The notes under the pieces: generated by a model
What the model was told of the DNA's origin: nothing
Databases searched by the model: none
What the model saw: the letters and a program-made list of their open reading frames with translations, nothing else
Part shown: one piece after another, positions 28,741 through 38,450 of the stretch
How positions within the stretch are numbered: the first letter of the stretch is position 1
How the letters are laid out: each line of letters starts with the position of its first letter
DNA from: Streptomyces liangshanensis
Lineage (GTDB): Bacteria; Actinomycetota; Actinomycetes; Streptomycetales; Streptomycetaceae
Assembly (NCBI RefSeq): GCF_011694815.1
Contig: NZ_CP050177.1
Span: forward strand, 5,992,001 to 6,056,000
Length of the DNA stretch: 64,000 nt
Reading direction: 5' to 3'
Made by a program: the position numbers and the translations under genes

Positions 28741-28772
28741 CGCTCCGGTCGGCAGGTGGCTGAACAGCCGGA

Positions 28773-28810
28773 CGGAAGGCCCGTTCCCCTTCGGGGGAGC
28801 GGGCCTTCCG
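28773..28810 (+). terminator. rpsA terminator
   Basis: Stem of 17 bp (28773-28789 / 28794-28810, one G-T pair) with a TTCG tetraloop, 32 nt after the rpsA stop. Confidence 0.9.
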
Positions 28811-28832
28811 CGTGTCCGGACACCCCTGGGGC

Positions 28833-29807
28833 CTAGGGAGTGACGGCGATGTTCGTCAGGCCGTTGCCGCCGGTCACGGTGTTGGAGCCGTAGACCGTCG
28901 TCCGGCAGGACGCGCTGTTGTTGGTGACGTTGACGGCGAGCCTGCCCGTGCCGGTCGCCCCGGTCAGGTCGGACCGGTTGGAGCGGAAGACCGTGCCGCA
29001 GCCCCAGCCGGTCTGCTGGGTGTGGGTCTCGTAGCCGTTGTTCCGGGTGTTACGGCCGGTGTTGCCCTCGACCAGCGTGTTGTTGCCCTTCACGTCGACC
29101 CAGGAGTCGTCGAAGTTGGCGTTGGTGAGGCCGTTGCCGTCGAAGGTGTTGCCGACGATGCGGGCGCCCGTGGTGCCTTCCTTGATGTCGATGTTCTCGC
29201 CGCCGACGTCGGGCCCGATGGTGTTGTTCAGGATCTGCGTGTTGTCGCTGCGGTCGGTCAGGTCGCCCGCCGAGCCGACGTACACGCCCTCGCCCATGCC
29301 CCGGCCGTCGTTGCCGGTGTCGTAGATCCGCGAGTTCCTGAGGATGCCGTTGCTGCTGGACGTCCGGAAGTGGACGCCCTCCATGGTCAGGTGGTGCACG
29401 GTCACCGAGTCGATCACGACGCCGTTCGCCGCGTCGGCGACGATGCCCTTCTGCGCGTCGGTGACGGTGACGCCCTGGACGGTCCAGTAGGCGGCCCCGT
29501 TGAGGTGCAGGGCGTAGCCGCCGCCGGTGGTGGTGGTGAGGACGGCGGCGGGCGAGCCGACAAGGGTGATCCGGGCGGCGGCGGTCCCGGCGACCGTCGC
29601 CTTGAAGTTGCCCTTGTACGTGCCGTCGGCGAGCTTGATCGTGTCGCCGGGCGCCACGGCGGTGAGGGCCGTCTTGAGCTGGGCGGCGGTGCTCACCTGG
29701 ATGACGGTGGCCGAGGCCGCCGCGTCGGCGGGCGTGGCGAGCAGGGCCGTACCGCCGGTGGCGAGGAGCGGGGCCAGCAGGGCGGGGAGGAGCGTTCGGG
29801 CGCGCAT
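28833..29807 (-). CDS. Secreted right-handed parallel beta-helix protein (pectate lyase-like)
   Basis: 324 aa. Signal peptide MRARTLLPALLAPLLATGG with cleavage near ADAAA. The mature part begins ATVIQVSTAAQLKTALTAVAPGDTI and continues as repeating short strands with Asn/Gly turns (GVTVTDAQKGIVADAANGVVI, ILNNTIGPDVGGENIDIKEGT), typical of parallel beta-helix polysaccharide lyases and related right-handed beta-helix proteins. Two Cys near the C-terminus may form a disulphide. Polysaccharide substrate and catalytic residues are not identifiable by eye; it may be a lyase or only a carbohydrate-binding protein. ATG 29807 starts the signal peptide after a GGAAGG site; the longer upstream frame is not supported. 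Confidence 0.85.
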   Translation of the reverse strand: MRARTLLPALLAPLLATGGTALLATPADAAASATVIQVSTAAQLKTALTAVAPGDTIKLADGTYKGNFKATVAGTAAARITLVGSPAAVLTTTTGGGYALHLNGAAYWTVQGVTVTDAQKGIVADAANGVVIDSVTVHHLTMEGVHFRTSSSNGILRNSRIYDTGNDGRGMGEGVYVGSAGDLTDRSDNTQILNNTIGPDVGGENIDIKEGTTGARIVGNTFDGNGLTNANFDDSWVDVKGNNTLVEGNTGRNTRNNGYETHTQQTGWGCGTVFRSNRSDLTGATGTGRLAVNVTNNSASCRTTVYGSNTVTGGNGLTNIAVTP

Positions 29808-30021
29808 GGGGGTGCCTTCCCGGTCAGGTGGCCGGATCCGTTCCGGCCGCCTAGAGCATGCCAAGGTCTGGACCAATGGCCAAGAGGGCGGGCGGTGAAG
29901 GGATGGGGGGCCGGGTGGCGTGGTGAGCGGAGAGCAACGTGTGGGATACACGAGCATCCGACGGGCCGTAACACGCGGTTGCCAGGATCCCCGCACACCT
30001 GACCGGAAGGGGTAACGGGCC

Positions 30022-31689
30022 ATGCGTCACACGCCGAACACCACCACGGGCAACCGCACTTCGGGGATCAGCACTTCGGGGATCAGCGCCTCGGGCACGA
30101 GCACGCCAGGCACGAGCCGGCGGAGTTTCCTGCGCCAGGTAGGCGTCACCGGGGGAGCGGGGGCGATGCTCGCCACCATGGGGGCGCTGGGTCTCGCCCC
30201 CACCGCCGAGGCCGCGAGCCGCGAGCCCGTCTACCGCGCGCCCAGAACGGGCGACTTCACCCTCAAGGGCCGGGCGGCGGCCAGGATCGTCGTGGTCGGC
30301 GGCGGGATAGCCGGCCTCACCACGGCGTACGAACTGGGCAAGGCGGGCTACGACTGTACGGTCCTGGAGGCCAGGGAGCGGACGGGAGGCCGCAACCTCA
30401 CCGTACGCGGCGGGGATTCGACCACGGACCTGCTCGGCCACCGCCAGACGGCGCGGTTCTCGGACGGCCAGTACATGAACGCGGGACCCGCCAGGATCCC
30501 GCAGTGGATGGTCACCATGGACTACTGCCGTGAACTGGGCGTCCCCGTCGAGGTGTTCACCAACTCCAACGCCAGCGCCTACATCTACAACGAGAAGGCC
30601 GGCATGACCGCGCCGGTGCGCTACCGCACCGCCAAGGCCGACATGTACGGCTACGTCTCCGAGTTGCTCGCCAAGGCCACCGGACGCGGCGCGCTGGACG
30701 CCGAGTTGACCGCCGACGACCAGCAGCGGCTCCTCGAATTCCTCAAGAGCTTCGGCGACATCGGCAGCCAACTCACCTACACGGGAAGCGAACACCGCGG
30801 CTTCACCGTGGACCCGGCCGCCGCCGGTACCCCCGGGGTGGAGCTCGGCGGACTGCCCTCCGTGTCCCAGGTGCTCTCCAGCGGGGTGGGCCGCTACTTC
30901 TCCTTCGAGTTCGGCTACGACCAGGCGATGCTGATGTTCCAGCCGGTCGGCGGCATGGACCGGATCCCGGCGGCGCTCACCCGGGCGATCGGCCCGGGCC
31001 GGATCCGTACCGGCGCGGTGGTCCAGGCGATCACCGACAAGGCGCACGGTGTGACCGTCACGTACACGCAGAACGGCCGGACGCGCGCGATCGACGCGGA
31101 CTACTGCGTCGCCGCCCTGCCGCCCCACATCCTCGCGAAGACCTCCCACAACCTGGGCGGCGCCGTGCAGACCGCGCTGGAGGCCGTGAAGCCCTCGTCC
31201 GCGGGCAAGATCGCGCTGGAGTACCGCAGCCGCTGGTGGGAGAGCGACCACCGGATCTACGGCGGGATCACCGAGACGGACATGGACCTCAGCCACATCT
31301 GGTACCCGTCGTACGGCTTCCACGGGGCGCGCGGCACGGTCATCGGCTACTACAACACGGGCGCCAACGCCGATGCGTACGGGAACCTGACCCCCGCCGA
31401 GCGGGAGAGGCGGGCCGTCGCACAGGGCGAGAAGATCCACGGCGCGAAGTACCGCACCGAGCTGGCCTCCTCCTTCTCCCACCACTGGCGGCAGACCCCG
31501 CACCTGGAGGGCGCCTGGCACAGCATGGCCGGCGGGCCCGACGCCCCGGTCTTCGCGCCGCTCAACCGGGCCGCCGGCCGCGTCTACTTCGCCGGTGACT
31601 ACCTTTCGTACGCCGACGCCTGGCAGCACGGCGCCTTCACCTCCGCCCGGAAGGTGGTGACCACGCTCCACGCGCGCGTCCTCGCCTGA
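30022..31689 (+). CDS. Tat-exported flavin monoamine / L-amino acid oxidase
   Basis: 555 aa. An unusual start of Thr-Ser-Gly-Ile repeats (TSGISTSGISASGTSTPGTS) precedes a Tat motif SRRSFLRQVGVTGGAGAM, which predicts export of the folded, FAD-loaded protein. FAD motifs: IVVVGGGIAGLTTAYELGKAG (about 90-110), LEARERTGGRN, and the C-terminal RVYFAGDYLSYADAWQHGA. This matches the flavin amine oxidase family, which oxidises primary amines or L-amino acids to aldehydes or keto acids with release of H2O2 and ammonia. The exact substrate is unknown. AAGGGG precedes the ATG. Confidence 0.9.
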   Translation: MRHTPNTTTGNRTSGISTSGISASGTSTPGTSRRSFLRQVGVTGGAGAMLATMGALGLAPTAEAASREPVYRAPRTGDFTLKGRAAARIVVVGGGIAGLTTAYELGKAGYDCTVLEARERTGGRNLTVRGGDSTTDLLGHRQTARFSDGQYMNAGPARIPQWMVTMDYCRELGVPVEVFTNSNASAYIYNEKAGMTAPVRYRTAKADMYGYVSELLAKATGRGALDAELTADDQQRLLEFLKSFGDIGSQLTYTGSEHRGFTVDPAAAGTPGVELGGLPSVSQVLSSGVGRYFSFEFGYDQAMLMFQPVGGMDRIPAALTRAIGPGRIRTGAVVQAITDKAHGVTVTYTQNGRTRAIDADYCVAALPPHILAKTSHNLGGAVQTALEAVKPSSAGKIALEYRSRWWESDHRIYGGITETDMDLSHIWYPSYGFHGARGTVIGYYNTGANADAYGNLTPAERERRAVAQGEKIHGAKYRTELASSFSHHWRQTPHLEGAWHSMAGGPDAPVFAPLNRAAGRVYFAGDYLSYADAWQHGAFTSARKVVTTLHARVLA

Positions 31690-31793
31690 CGGCCGAGGCG
31701 GGGCCCCCGTCCGGAACGGATCTTCGTGCGGCACGGGGAATGCCTGTGCCGCACGGGGCGTTCTTCCTGTGAACACGAGGAGGAGCGGTAATC

Positions 31794-32738
31794 GTGCTTG
31801 ATCCGCAGGGTTTGTACGAATGGGAGCCCAAGGGCCTCGCCGTCGTCGACATGGCGCTGGCACAGGAGTCGGCGGGCCTTGTCATGCTTTACCACTTCGA
31901 CGGCTACATCGACGCGGGGGAGACCGGCGACCAGATCGTCGAGAACATCCTGGAGTCGCTGCCCCACCAGGTGGTGGCCCGCTTCGACCACGACCGGCTC
32001 GTGGACTACCGCGCACGCCGGCCGTTGCTGACGTTCAAGAAGGACCGCTGGGCCGGTTACGAGACCCCGACGCTCGACGTGCGTCTGGTCCAGGACGCCA
32101 CGGGCGCGCCCTTCCTGCTGCTGTCGGGCCCGGAGCCGGACGTGGAGTGGGAGCGCTTCGCCGCGGCCGTCCGGCAGGTCGTGGAGCGTCTGGGAGTACG
32201 GCTCTCGGTCAACTTCCACGGCATCCCGATGGGCGTCCCGCACACCAGGCCCGTCGGCATCACGCCGCACGGCAACCGCACGGACCTGATGCCGGGCCAC
32301 CGCAGCCCCTTCGACGAGGCGCAAGTGCCGGGCAGCGCGGAGTCGCTGCTCGAATACCGCCTGATGCAGTCGGAGCACGACGTCCTCGGAGTGGCCGCGC
32401 ACGTCCCGCACTACGTGGCCCGGTCCTCGTACCCGGACGCGGCGCTGACCGCGCTGGAGGCGATCACGGCCGCGACCGGGCTGGTCCTGCCGAGCATCGC
32501 GCACTCCCTGCGCACCGAGGCACAGCGCACCCAGACCGAGATCGAACGCCAGCTCAGCGAGGGTGACGAGGACCTGGTGACCATGGTCCAGGGTCTTGAG
32601 CACCAGTACGACGCCGTCGCCGGGGCCGAGAGCCGGGGGAACCTGGTCGCGGAGCCCACCGAGCTGCCGTCGGCCGACGAGATCGGCCGGGAGTTCGAGA
32701 AGTTCCTCGCCGAGCGGGAGGGCGACGGCGGCGCCTGA
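31794..32738 (+). CDS. PAC2-family protein (proteasome assembly chaperone-like)
   Basis: 314 aa cytoplasmic protein with the PAC2 fold (DUF75), about residues 15-245: [19 protein letters not shown] at the start, [11 protein letters not shown] and [23 protein letters not shown] later. The C-terminal 60 residues are acidic and helical. Homologues are found next to or away from proteasome genes in actinobacteria; a role in proteasome assembly is suspected from the eukaryotic PAC2 relation but not shown. The GTG at 31794 follows a strong GAGGAGGAGCGG site. Closed by its own terminator. Confidence 0.88.
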   Translation: MLDPQGLYEWEPKGLAVVDMALAQESAGLVMLYHFDGYIDAGETGDQIVENILESLPHQVVARFDHDRLVDYRARRPLLTFKKDRWAGYETPTLDVRLVQDATGAPFLLLSGPEPDVEWERFAAAVRQVVERLGVRLSVNFHGIPMGVPHTRPVGITPHGNRTDLMPGHRSPFDEAQVPGSAESLLEYRLMQSEHDVLGVAAHVPHYVARSSYPDAALTALEAITAATGLVLPSIAHSLRTEAQRTQTEIERQLSEGDEDLVTMVQGLEHQYDAVAGAESRGNLVAEPTELPSADEIGREFEKFLAEREGDGGA

Positions 32739-32763
32739 GACGGCCCGCCCGCACGCTTCCGCT

Positions 32764-32791
32764 GTTCAGGCGCCCGCGAGGGCGCCTGAAC
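32764..32791 (+). terminator. Terminator after the PAC2 gene
   Basis: Perfect 12-bp hairpin (32764-32775 / 32780-32791) with a GCGA tetraloop, followed by a partly T-containing tract, 25 nt after the stop. Confidence 0.85.
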
Positions 32792-32855
32792 AATGGCTTG
32801 TTAAATGTCCGGACCAGTCGTGCACGCCTGTTGGTGTATGCGCGAAATCATCCGA

Positions 32856-32884
32856 TTGACGTAGTGATCACTCGCTCTTAGCGT
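32856..32884 (+). promoter_or_regulatory. Promoter of the S8 protease gene
   Basis: TTGACG (32856-32861), 17-nt spacer and TAGCGT (32879-32884). It places transcription near 32891, which rules out the in-frame GTG at 32883 and supports the ATG at 32925. Confidence 0.6.
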
Positions 32885-32924
32885 GTCCGCGTCACGGGTG
32901 GGGCGACCAGGCCTCCCCGAACGT

Positions 32925-35900
32925 ATGGGGGCACCCTTGCGGAGAGCGAAGAGAACGACGACGGCTGCCGTCCTTGCCGGGGCGACGGCTCTTGCCCTGG
33001 CCACCACGGGACTGGCGGCCCTGCCGTCCGCCGCCCACTCGCGGACGGGGGCGGCCGCGGCGGCCGGCGGGACAGGGGCGGCGGGCGGTACGACAGGCGG
33101 CGCGACGTCTCCCGCGGCGGGCAGCTCGGCCGGCGGGGAGGTCACCCTGATCACCGGCGACCGGGTCCTCCTGGACAGCCGGGGCGCCTTCGTCCGGTTC
33201 CTGCCCGCGGCGGGCCGCGAGTCGATCCCGGCCCAGATCCGGCAGGTCAAGGGGCACACGTACGTCCTGCCCTCGGACGCCGCCGGCCTGATCGCCACCG
33301 GCAAGCTCGACATGCGGCTGTTCGACGCGACCGAACTGAGCCGCCCCGAGTACCGCCGACTCGTCGGCGACGGCGTTCCGTTGCTCGTCGGCTACACCGG
33401 CGGCGCCGGCCTCAGGTCCGCCGCCAGGAGCGCCCTGCGCGCCGACGCGGGCGCGACGGTACGGGCCGAGATCGCCGCCGTCGACAGCGAGGCCCTGACC
33501 GTGCGCGGCGCGGACACCGCCGACGCGTGGGCCTCCCTCACCACCCGCTCGGCGCGCGGCCACCGCCTCGCTCCAGGCATCCGCTCGGTCCGGCTCGACG
33601 GCCTGGTCACGGCGTCCCTGGACGTGAGCGTGCCGCAGATCGGCGCCCCGGACGCCTGGCAGGCCGGGTTCGACGGCAAGGGCGTCAAGATCGCCGTACT
33701 GGACACCGGTGTCGACACCCGCCACGAGGACCTCGCCACCCAGGTGGTCGAGGCGAAGGACTTCACCAACTCCACCGACGTCCTGGACCACTACGGCCAC
33801 GGCACGCACGTCGCCTCGATCCTCGCCGGGACCGGCGCCGCCTCGCAGGGCAAGTACAAGGGCGTCGCCCCCGGCGCCCGGCTGATCAGCGGCAAGGTGC
33901 TCAACGACCGGGGCTCCGGCACCGAGTCCTCGATCATGGCGGGCATGGAATGGGCCGTCGACCAGGGCGCCACGATCGTCAACCTCTCCCTCGGCGGTGC
34001 CGACACCCTCGGTGTCGACCCCCTGGAGGAGACCGTCGACAAACTGTCGGACCGCGCCCTGTTCGTGATCGCGGCGGGCAACGAGGGACCGGGCGCCGGC
34101 ACGCTCGGCACCCCCGGCACCGCGGAGCGCGCGCTGACCGTCGGAGCCGTCGACAAGCAGGACGTCCTCGCCCCGCGCTCCTCGCGCGGCCCGCGCGTCG
34201 GCGACGGCCTCCTCAAGCCCGACCTGACCGCCCCCGGCGTCGACATCACCGCCGCCGCGGCCGAGGGGAGCCGGATCGACACGAGCCCCGGCACCCCGCA
34301 CCCGGCCCCCGGCTACCTCACGATCTCCGGCACCTCCATGGCCACCCCGCACGTGGCCGGAGCCGCCGCGCTGCTCTCCCAGCAGCACCCCGACTGGACC
34401 GGCCAGCAGCTCAAGGAAGCCCTCGTCGGGTCCGCGAAGCCCGGTCCGTACAGCGCGGTCGAGCAGGGCAGCGGCCGGGTCGACCTGACCCGGGCCATCA
34501 CCCAGACCGTCGTCGCGGAACCCGCCTCGCTGAGCTTCGGCGCCCCGCGCTGGCCGCACACCGACGACCAGCCGGTCACCAAGACCCTGACGTACCGCAA
34601 CACCGGCGCCCAGGCCGTCACGTTCGACCTGGCCGCCACCGCGACCGGCCCCGGCGGGACGCCCGCCCCGGCCGGCCTCTTCACCCTCGGCGCCCGGCAG
34701 GTCACCGTGCCCGCGGGCGGCACCGCTTCCGTGGACGTCACGGCGAACCCCAAGCTCGGCGGTACGGCTCTCGGCGTCCACAGCCTCGCCGTCACCGCGA
34801 CCGCGGGGGACCGGGTCGTCCGTACGGCCGGCGCGTTCCACCTGGAGGGCGAGATGCACGAACTCACCCTCAAGGCCACCGCCCGCGACGGCTCGGCTCC
34901 CGCCGACGGCGACTGGTCCGGCTACCTCTACAACCTGGACGACGACACCATGGTGCCGGTCTCCGGTGAGAACGGCACAGCCCGGCTCTGGCTGCCCAAG
35001 GGCACCTACACGATCCTCGGAGAAGTGCCGCTCCTCAGCTCCGAGGGCGTCTACATCGGTCACGACTGGGTCTCCGCGCCCCGGCTGGTGCTCGACCGGG
35101 ACATGACCCTCCCCGTGGACGCCCGGCAGACCAAGCCGATCGACATGTCGGTGCCCGACCCCGACGCCTCGTACTCCATCGGGTTCGTGGTGATCACTCC
35201 CGACGGGGCGCCCGGCCCCATCGCCCTGTACATCGGCTCGATGCCCGAGGGCTTCCGCACCCAGCAGATCGGCCCCCGGCCCGCCCGCGGCACGGTGTCC
35301 TCACACCTCATGGCCAGCTATGCCACGGACGACGCGCAGTACCTGCTGGCGGACACGCTCAAGGACGCCTTCTACACCGGCGCGACCCTGCGCCCGCGGC
35401 TGGACCGGTTCGCCCGGCTCGACTCCCGGCTGGGCACCCCCGCCGAGGGGCGGTCCGGTGTGATCGCGAGTACGCCGGGCTTCCCGATCCCGCTCTACAC
35501 CAGCGCCGACCTGCCCGGCACGGTCACCACCCACCTCCTGGAGGGCCCCGCCTGGACGCGGACGTTCCAGCAGGTCAACGGGCGCGTCGTGGAGGCGGAG
35601 TACCGTACGCCCGCCCGTACGTACCGGGGCGGCCGGACGTACACCGAGACCTTCAACGCCGGTGTCTTCGGCCCCGCCCTCGGTGACGCCGGGGTCGGAC
35701 TGGTCCGCGACGGCGACCACCTGACCGGCTCGATCAGGCCCTTCGCCGACGGGGCGGGCCATGACGGCCTGAGCCTGTACGACCCGCTCACCTCGTACAC
35801 CTCCCTGTACCGCGACGGCGTGAAGTACGGCTCCGCGCAAGGCGTGCTCGACACCACGTCCTTCGACCTGCCGAAGGACAAGGCCCGCTACCGCATCGCC

Positions 35901-36299
35901 ACCGGCGGGATCCGGCGCGAGGCCGGTGTGTCCGCCATCAGTACGGAGGTGACCTGGACGGCCGAGTTCACCTCCGCCCGCACCAAGAAGCCCACCTCCC
36001 TCCCGGTGAGCGTGGTGCGCTTCACGCCGGAGATCGGCCTCGACGGCTGGGCGGTGGCGGGTGCCTCGCAGAGCGTGCCGGTCACGGTCCAGGGCTCGGG
36101 GGAGCACGGCCTCAGGTCGCTCACGGTGTACGCCTCCTCCGACCACGGCTCGACCTGGTCACGGCTCCCGGTGCGCGGCGGGAAGGTCACCGTGGTGAAC
36201 CCGGGCGCGGGCGGCACGGTCTCGTTCAAGGCGGAGTTCAGCGACCGCAAGGGGGGAGTGTTCACCCAGACGGTCATCGACGCGTACCGCACCAAGTAG
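32925..36299 (+). CDS. Large secreted S8 (subtilisin-like) serine protease
   Basis: 1124 aa. A basic start and hydrophobic TTAAVLAGATALALATTG form the signal peptide; a Gly/Ala-rich stretch and an N-terminal prodomain follow. The catalytic domain (about 230-520) has the triad Asp260 (AVLDTGVDTRHED), His292 (YGHGTHVASILAG) and Ser471 (SGTSMATPHVAG), with the oxyanion Asn in AAGNEGPG. The remaining 600 residues are beta-rich repeats of unknown role, seen in other large streptomycete subtilases. The likely function is extracellular protein degradation. No strong ribosome-binding site precedes ATG 32925; a TTG at 32937-32939 is a minor alternative. It is monocistronic. Confidence 0.93.
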   Translation: MGAPLRRAKRTTTAAVLAGATALALATTGLAALPSAAHSRTGAAAAAGGTGAAGGTTGGATSPAAGSSAGGEVTLITGDRVLLDSRGAFVRFLPAAGRESIPAQIRQVKGHTYVLPSDAAGLIATGKLDMRLFDATELSRPEYRRLVGDGVPLLVGYTGGAGLRSAARSALRADAGATVRAEIAAVDSEALTVRGADTADAWASLTTRSARGHRLAPGIRSVRLDGLVTASLDVSVPQIGAPDAWQAGFDGKGVKIAVLDTGVDTRHEDLATQVVEAKDFTNSTDVLDHYGHGTHVASILAGTGAASQGKYKGVAPGARLISGKVLNDRGSGTESSIMAGMEWAVDQGATIVNLSLGGADTLGVDPLEETVDKLSDRALFVIAAGNEGPGAGTLGTPGTAERALTVGAVDKQDVLAPRSSRGPRVGDGLLKPDLTAPGVDITAAAAEGSRIDTSPGTPHPAPGYLTISGTSMATPHVAGAAALLSQQHPDWTGQQLKEALVGSAKPGPYSAVEQGSGRVDLTRAITQTVVAEPASLSFGAPRWPHTDDQPVTKTLTYRNTGAQAVTFDLAATATGPGGTPAPAGLFTLGARQVTVPAGGTASVDVTANPKLGGTALGVHSLAVTATAGDRVVRTAGAFHLEGEMHELTLKATARDGSAPADGDWSGYLYNLDDDTMVPVSGENGTARLWLPKGTYTILGEVPLLSSEGVYIGHDWVSAPRLVLDRDMTLPVDARQTKPIDMSVPDPDASYSIGFVVITPDGAPGPIALYIGSMPEGFRTQQIGPRPARGTVSSHLMASYATDDAQYLLADTLKDAFYTGATLRPRLDRFARLDSRLGTPAEGRSGVIASTPGFPIPLYTSADLPGTVTTHLLEGPAWTRTFQQVNGRVVEAEYRTPARTYRGGRTYTETFNAGVFGPALGDAGVGLVRDGDHLTGSIRPFADGAGHDGLSLYDPLTSYTSLYRDGVKYGSAQGVLDTTSFDLPKDKARYRIATGGIRREAGVSAISTEVTWTAEFTSARTKKPTSLPVSVVRFTPEIGLDGWAVAGASQSVPVTVQGSGEHGLRSLTVYASSDHGSTWSRLPVRGGKVTVVNPGAGGTVSFKAEFSDRKGGVFTQTVIDAYRTK

Positions 36300-36302
36300 G
36301 TC

Positions 36303-36390
36303 GTCCACCGGACAGGCAGGCCGTGCGCCTCCTGTCCGTGGACGGGCGCGCGTACGGATCGCCGGAGGTCACGGCGGACCGTACGCGCGC
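36303..36390. terminator. Two successive inverted repeats between the S8 gene and coaE
   Basis: First repeat: GTCCACCGGACAGG (36303-36316) with CCTGTCCGTGGAC (36331-36343), one bulge, a likely terminator just after the protease stop. Second: GCGCGCGTACGG (36346-36357) with its exact complement at 36379-36390 around a 21-nt loop; it lies upstream of the coaE promoter. Confidence 0.6.
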
Positions 36391-36435
36391 TGTCGCGTCA
36401 AGGGCTCCCGAACCCGCCGGGCGCCCGGGACCCCC

Positions 36436-36441
36436 TAGGCT
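36436..36441 (+). promoter_or_regulatory. -10 element of a probable leaderless coaE promoter
   Basis: TAGGCT ends 6 nt before the coaE ATG; no ribosome-binding site is present. Confidence 0.5.
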
Positions 36442-36447
36442 GAGCCC

Positions 36448-37071
36448 ATGCTGAGGTTGGGACTCACGGGCGGGATCGGCGCGGGCAAGAGCGAGGTCTC
36501 GCGGCTGCTGGCGGGCTACGGGGCGGTGGTCGTCGACTCGGACCGGATCGCGCGCGAGGTGGTGGAGCCGGGCACCCCGGGGCTCGCCGCCGTGGTCGCC
36601 GAGTTCGGCCCCGGCGTGCTGACCGGCGACGGGACCCTCGACCGCCCGGCCCTGGGCGCGATCGTCTTCGGGAACCCCGAGCGGCTCCAGGCGCTCAACG
36701 CGATCGTCCACCCCCTGGTACGCGCCCGCTCCGCCGAGCTGGAGGCCGCCGCCGGGCAGGACGCGATCGTCGTCCACGACGTGCCGCTCCTCGTCGAGAA
36801 CGGCATGGCACCGCTGTACGACCTGGTCGTCGTCGTGGACGCCTCGTCCGAGACCCGGATCGACCGGCTCGTACGCACCCGGGGCATGACCGAGGCCGCC
36901 GCGCGCGAGCGCATGGCGGCGCAGGCGACACGCGAGGAACGCCGCGCCGTCGCGGACGTCGTCATCGACAACGACGGCCCGCTGGAGAAACTGGAACCGC
37001 AGGTCCGCGAGGTCTGGGAGAGCCTGCCGGAACGCGCGGCGGAGTCCGGCCGGCGCGGGAGAATGGAATAG
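36448..37071 (+). CDS. coaE: Dephospho-CoA kinase
   Basis: 207 aa; phosphorylates the 3'-OH of dephospho-CoA with ATP, the last step of coenzyme A synthesis. P-loop GGIGAGKS is at 8-15, the substrate Asp in [11 protein letters not shown] near 31-33, and the lid/CoA motif [18 protein letters not shown] near 142-158, with VHPLVR and VPLLVENG between. Actinobacterial relatives such as mycobacteria carry an extra C-terminal domain; this copy has only a short basic tail. The TPR gene follows 49 bp later in the same direction. Confidence 0.96.
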   Translation: MLRLGLTGGIGAGKSEVSRLLAGYGAVVVDSDRIAREVVEPGTPGLAAVVAEFGPGVLTGDGTLDRPALGAIVFGNPERLQALNAIVHPLVRARSAELEAAAGQDAIVVHDVPLLVENGMAPLYDLVVVVDASSETRIDRLVRTRGMTEAAARERMAAQATREERRAVADVVIDNDGPLEKLEPQVREVWESLPERAAESGRRGRME

Positions 37072-37120
37072 CACCGCCAGGTGCGGCGTTGAAGCCGCGC
37101 AGCTAGGGAAGGATGCGACC

Positions 37121-37513
37121 GTGCCCGAGAGCCCGGAGACCCACGTCATCGACTATCGCGCGGCCGAGCAACTGCTGGCGGCGCGGGACCCGCGCGGGGC
37201 CGTGAAGCTGCTCGACTCGGTGATCGCGGCCCACCCGGAGAACACCGCCGCCCGGCTGCTGCGCGCCCGCGCGTTCTTCGCGGCGGCCCAACTGCGCCCG
37301 GCCGAGCTGGAGTTCGAGCTGGTCCTGGAGCGCGAGCCGGACAACGCGTACGCGCACTTCGCCCTGGCCAGGACGTACCAGCGCGCGGGCCGCCCCGACC
37401 AGGCCACCCGGCACTTCCGGCTGGCGGCGGCGCTGGACCCGAAGCCGGAGTACCTGAAGGCGGCGCGCTTCGACAGCGACGCGCGGGACGGCACCTCGCA
37501 CGACGAGGACTGA
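37121..37513 (+). CDS. TPR-repeat protein
   Basis: 130 aa, cytoplasmic. About three tetratricopeptide helices pairs are visible: RAAEQLLAARDPRGAVKLLDSVIAAHPE, ARLLRARAFFAAAQLRPAELEFELVLEREPD, and AYAHFALARTYQRAGRPDQATRHFRLAAALDPK. Such small TPR proteins scaffold protein contacts; no partner can be named. GTG 37121 follows AGGGAAGGA. Conserved position directly after coaE in Streptomyces suggests cotranscription. Confidence 0.88.
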   Translation: MPESPETHVIDYRAAEQLLAARDPRGAVKLLDSVIAAHPENTAARLLRARAFFAAAQLRPAELEFELVLEREPDNAYAHFALARTYQRAGRPDQATRHFRLAAALDPKPEYLKAARFDSDARDGTSHDED

Positions 37514-37574
37514 CCCCGCCGGGGCGAGCGCCATGGAGGCCGCTCACTTGTCGGGCCCGACCGCTCACGTACGG

Positions 37575-37832
37575 TCACCGCCGTGAGCGCCGTCCGCCGT
37601 ACCGGTCGTCGCGGTCCGTCCCCCGCGCTCTCCGCCTGATCCGCCACACGACCACCACCAGGTCCGTCAGCACGGCGAGCAGCAGCAGACCGCATGCCAG
37701 CGACCAGCCGAACCGCCCGGCGACCGCGAACGCCACCGTGCCGAAGACGGCCCAGATCACCCCCCACACGCTCAGCCAGAACCGCATCCGCAGCGCACTG
37801 CGCGCGGTGGTCGGCTCACTTCCGGTGCGCAT
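37575..37832 (-). CDS. Small membrane protein (DUF6343 type)
   Basis: 85 aa. Two transmembrane helices (FWLSVWGVIWAVFGTVAFAVA and LACGLLLLAVLTDLVVVVW) follow the conserved N-terminal RTGSEPTTARSALRMR; the C-terminus is Arg-rich and cytoplasmic. The sequence pattern matches a streptomycete family I recall as DUF6343, of unknown function. ATG 37832 is the only sensible start. It converges on the TPR gene. Confidence 0.8.
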   Translation of the reverse strand: MRTGSEPTTARSALRMRFWLSVWGVIWAVFGTVAFAVAGRFGWSLACGLLLLAVLTDLVVVVWRIRRRARGTDRDDRYGGRRSRR

Positions 37833-38021
37833 ATCCCTCGCACCTCCCGTGGTGGGTCTACCCGCCGGCGCGGCCCCTGACCCCGACAGGGACGAAGAGT
37901 GTGAAGTGGGGTGAATCGGACTAGATGAAACGGGTTCCGCCGCGAGCGATGAGTTCGGGCACGACCCTCCGTCTACCTCCCGACAGCGCCGCCCGGCGCT
38001 CGACCAGACGGAGGAAAAACC

Positions 38022-38450
38022 ATGTCACAGGCCCTGAACCCGATCACGTCCACCGGCGCGTACGCCCCCTCGCGCCGGGTGCGCGTCACGGCGCGCGGGC
38101 TGGAGATCGTGCTCGCGCTGTTCTTCGGGATAGCCAGCGCCTCGCCCAAGCTGGTCGGGCACTCCTCGGCGGCGGAGTCCTTCGACACCATCGGTCTCGG
38201 CGACTGGTTCATGTACCTGGTGGGGGCGCTGGAGCTGGCCGGCGCCGTCGCGCTGCTGATCCCGCGGCTGTCCGGGGTGGCCGCGATCGCCCTCGTCGGG
38301 CTGATGGCCGGCGCCTTCGTCACCCAGCTGACCGTCTTCGACGGCGAGAACCTGCTGACGCCGCTGATCCTGGCCGTCCCGCTGGTCTTCCTGGCCGTGG
38401 TCCGCCGGTCCCGTACGGCGGAGCTGGTCGCTCAGTGGACGAAGCGGTAG
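38022..38450 (+). CDS. DoxX-like membrane protein
   Basis: 142 aa with four hydrophobic helices (ARGLEIVLALFFGIASASPKL, WFMYLVGALELAGAVALLIP, AAIALVGLMAGAFVTQLTVF, PLILAVPLVFLAVV). The pattern and the motif around SPKLVG match the DoxX family of small quinone-linked or redox-associated membrane proteins; substrate unknown. A GGAGGAAAAACC site precedes the ATG. Its last 19 bp overlap the end of the convergent lipoprotein gene. Confidence 0.85.
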   Translation: MSQALNPITSTGAYAPSRRVRVTARGLEIVLALFFGIASASPKLVGHSSAAESFDTIGLGDWFMYLVGALELAGAVALLIPRLSGVAAIALVGLMAGAFVTQLTVFDGENLLTPLILAVPLVFLAVVRRSRTAELVAQWTKR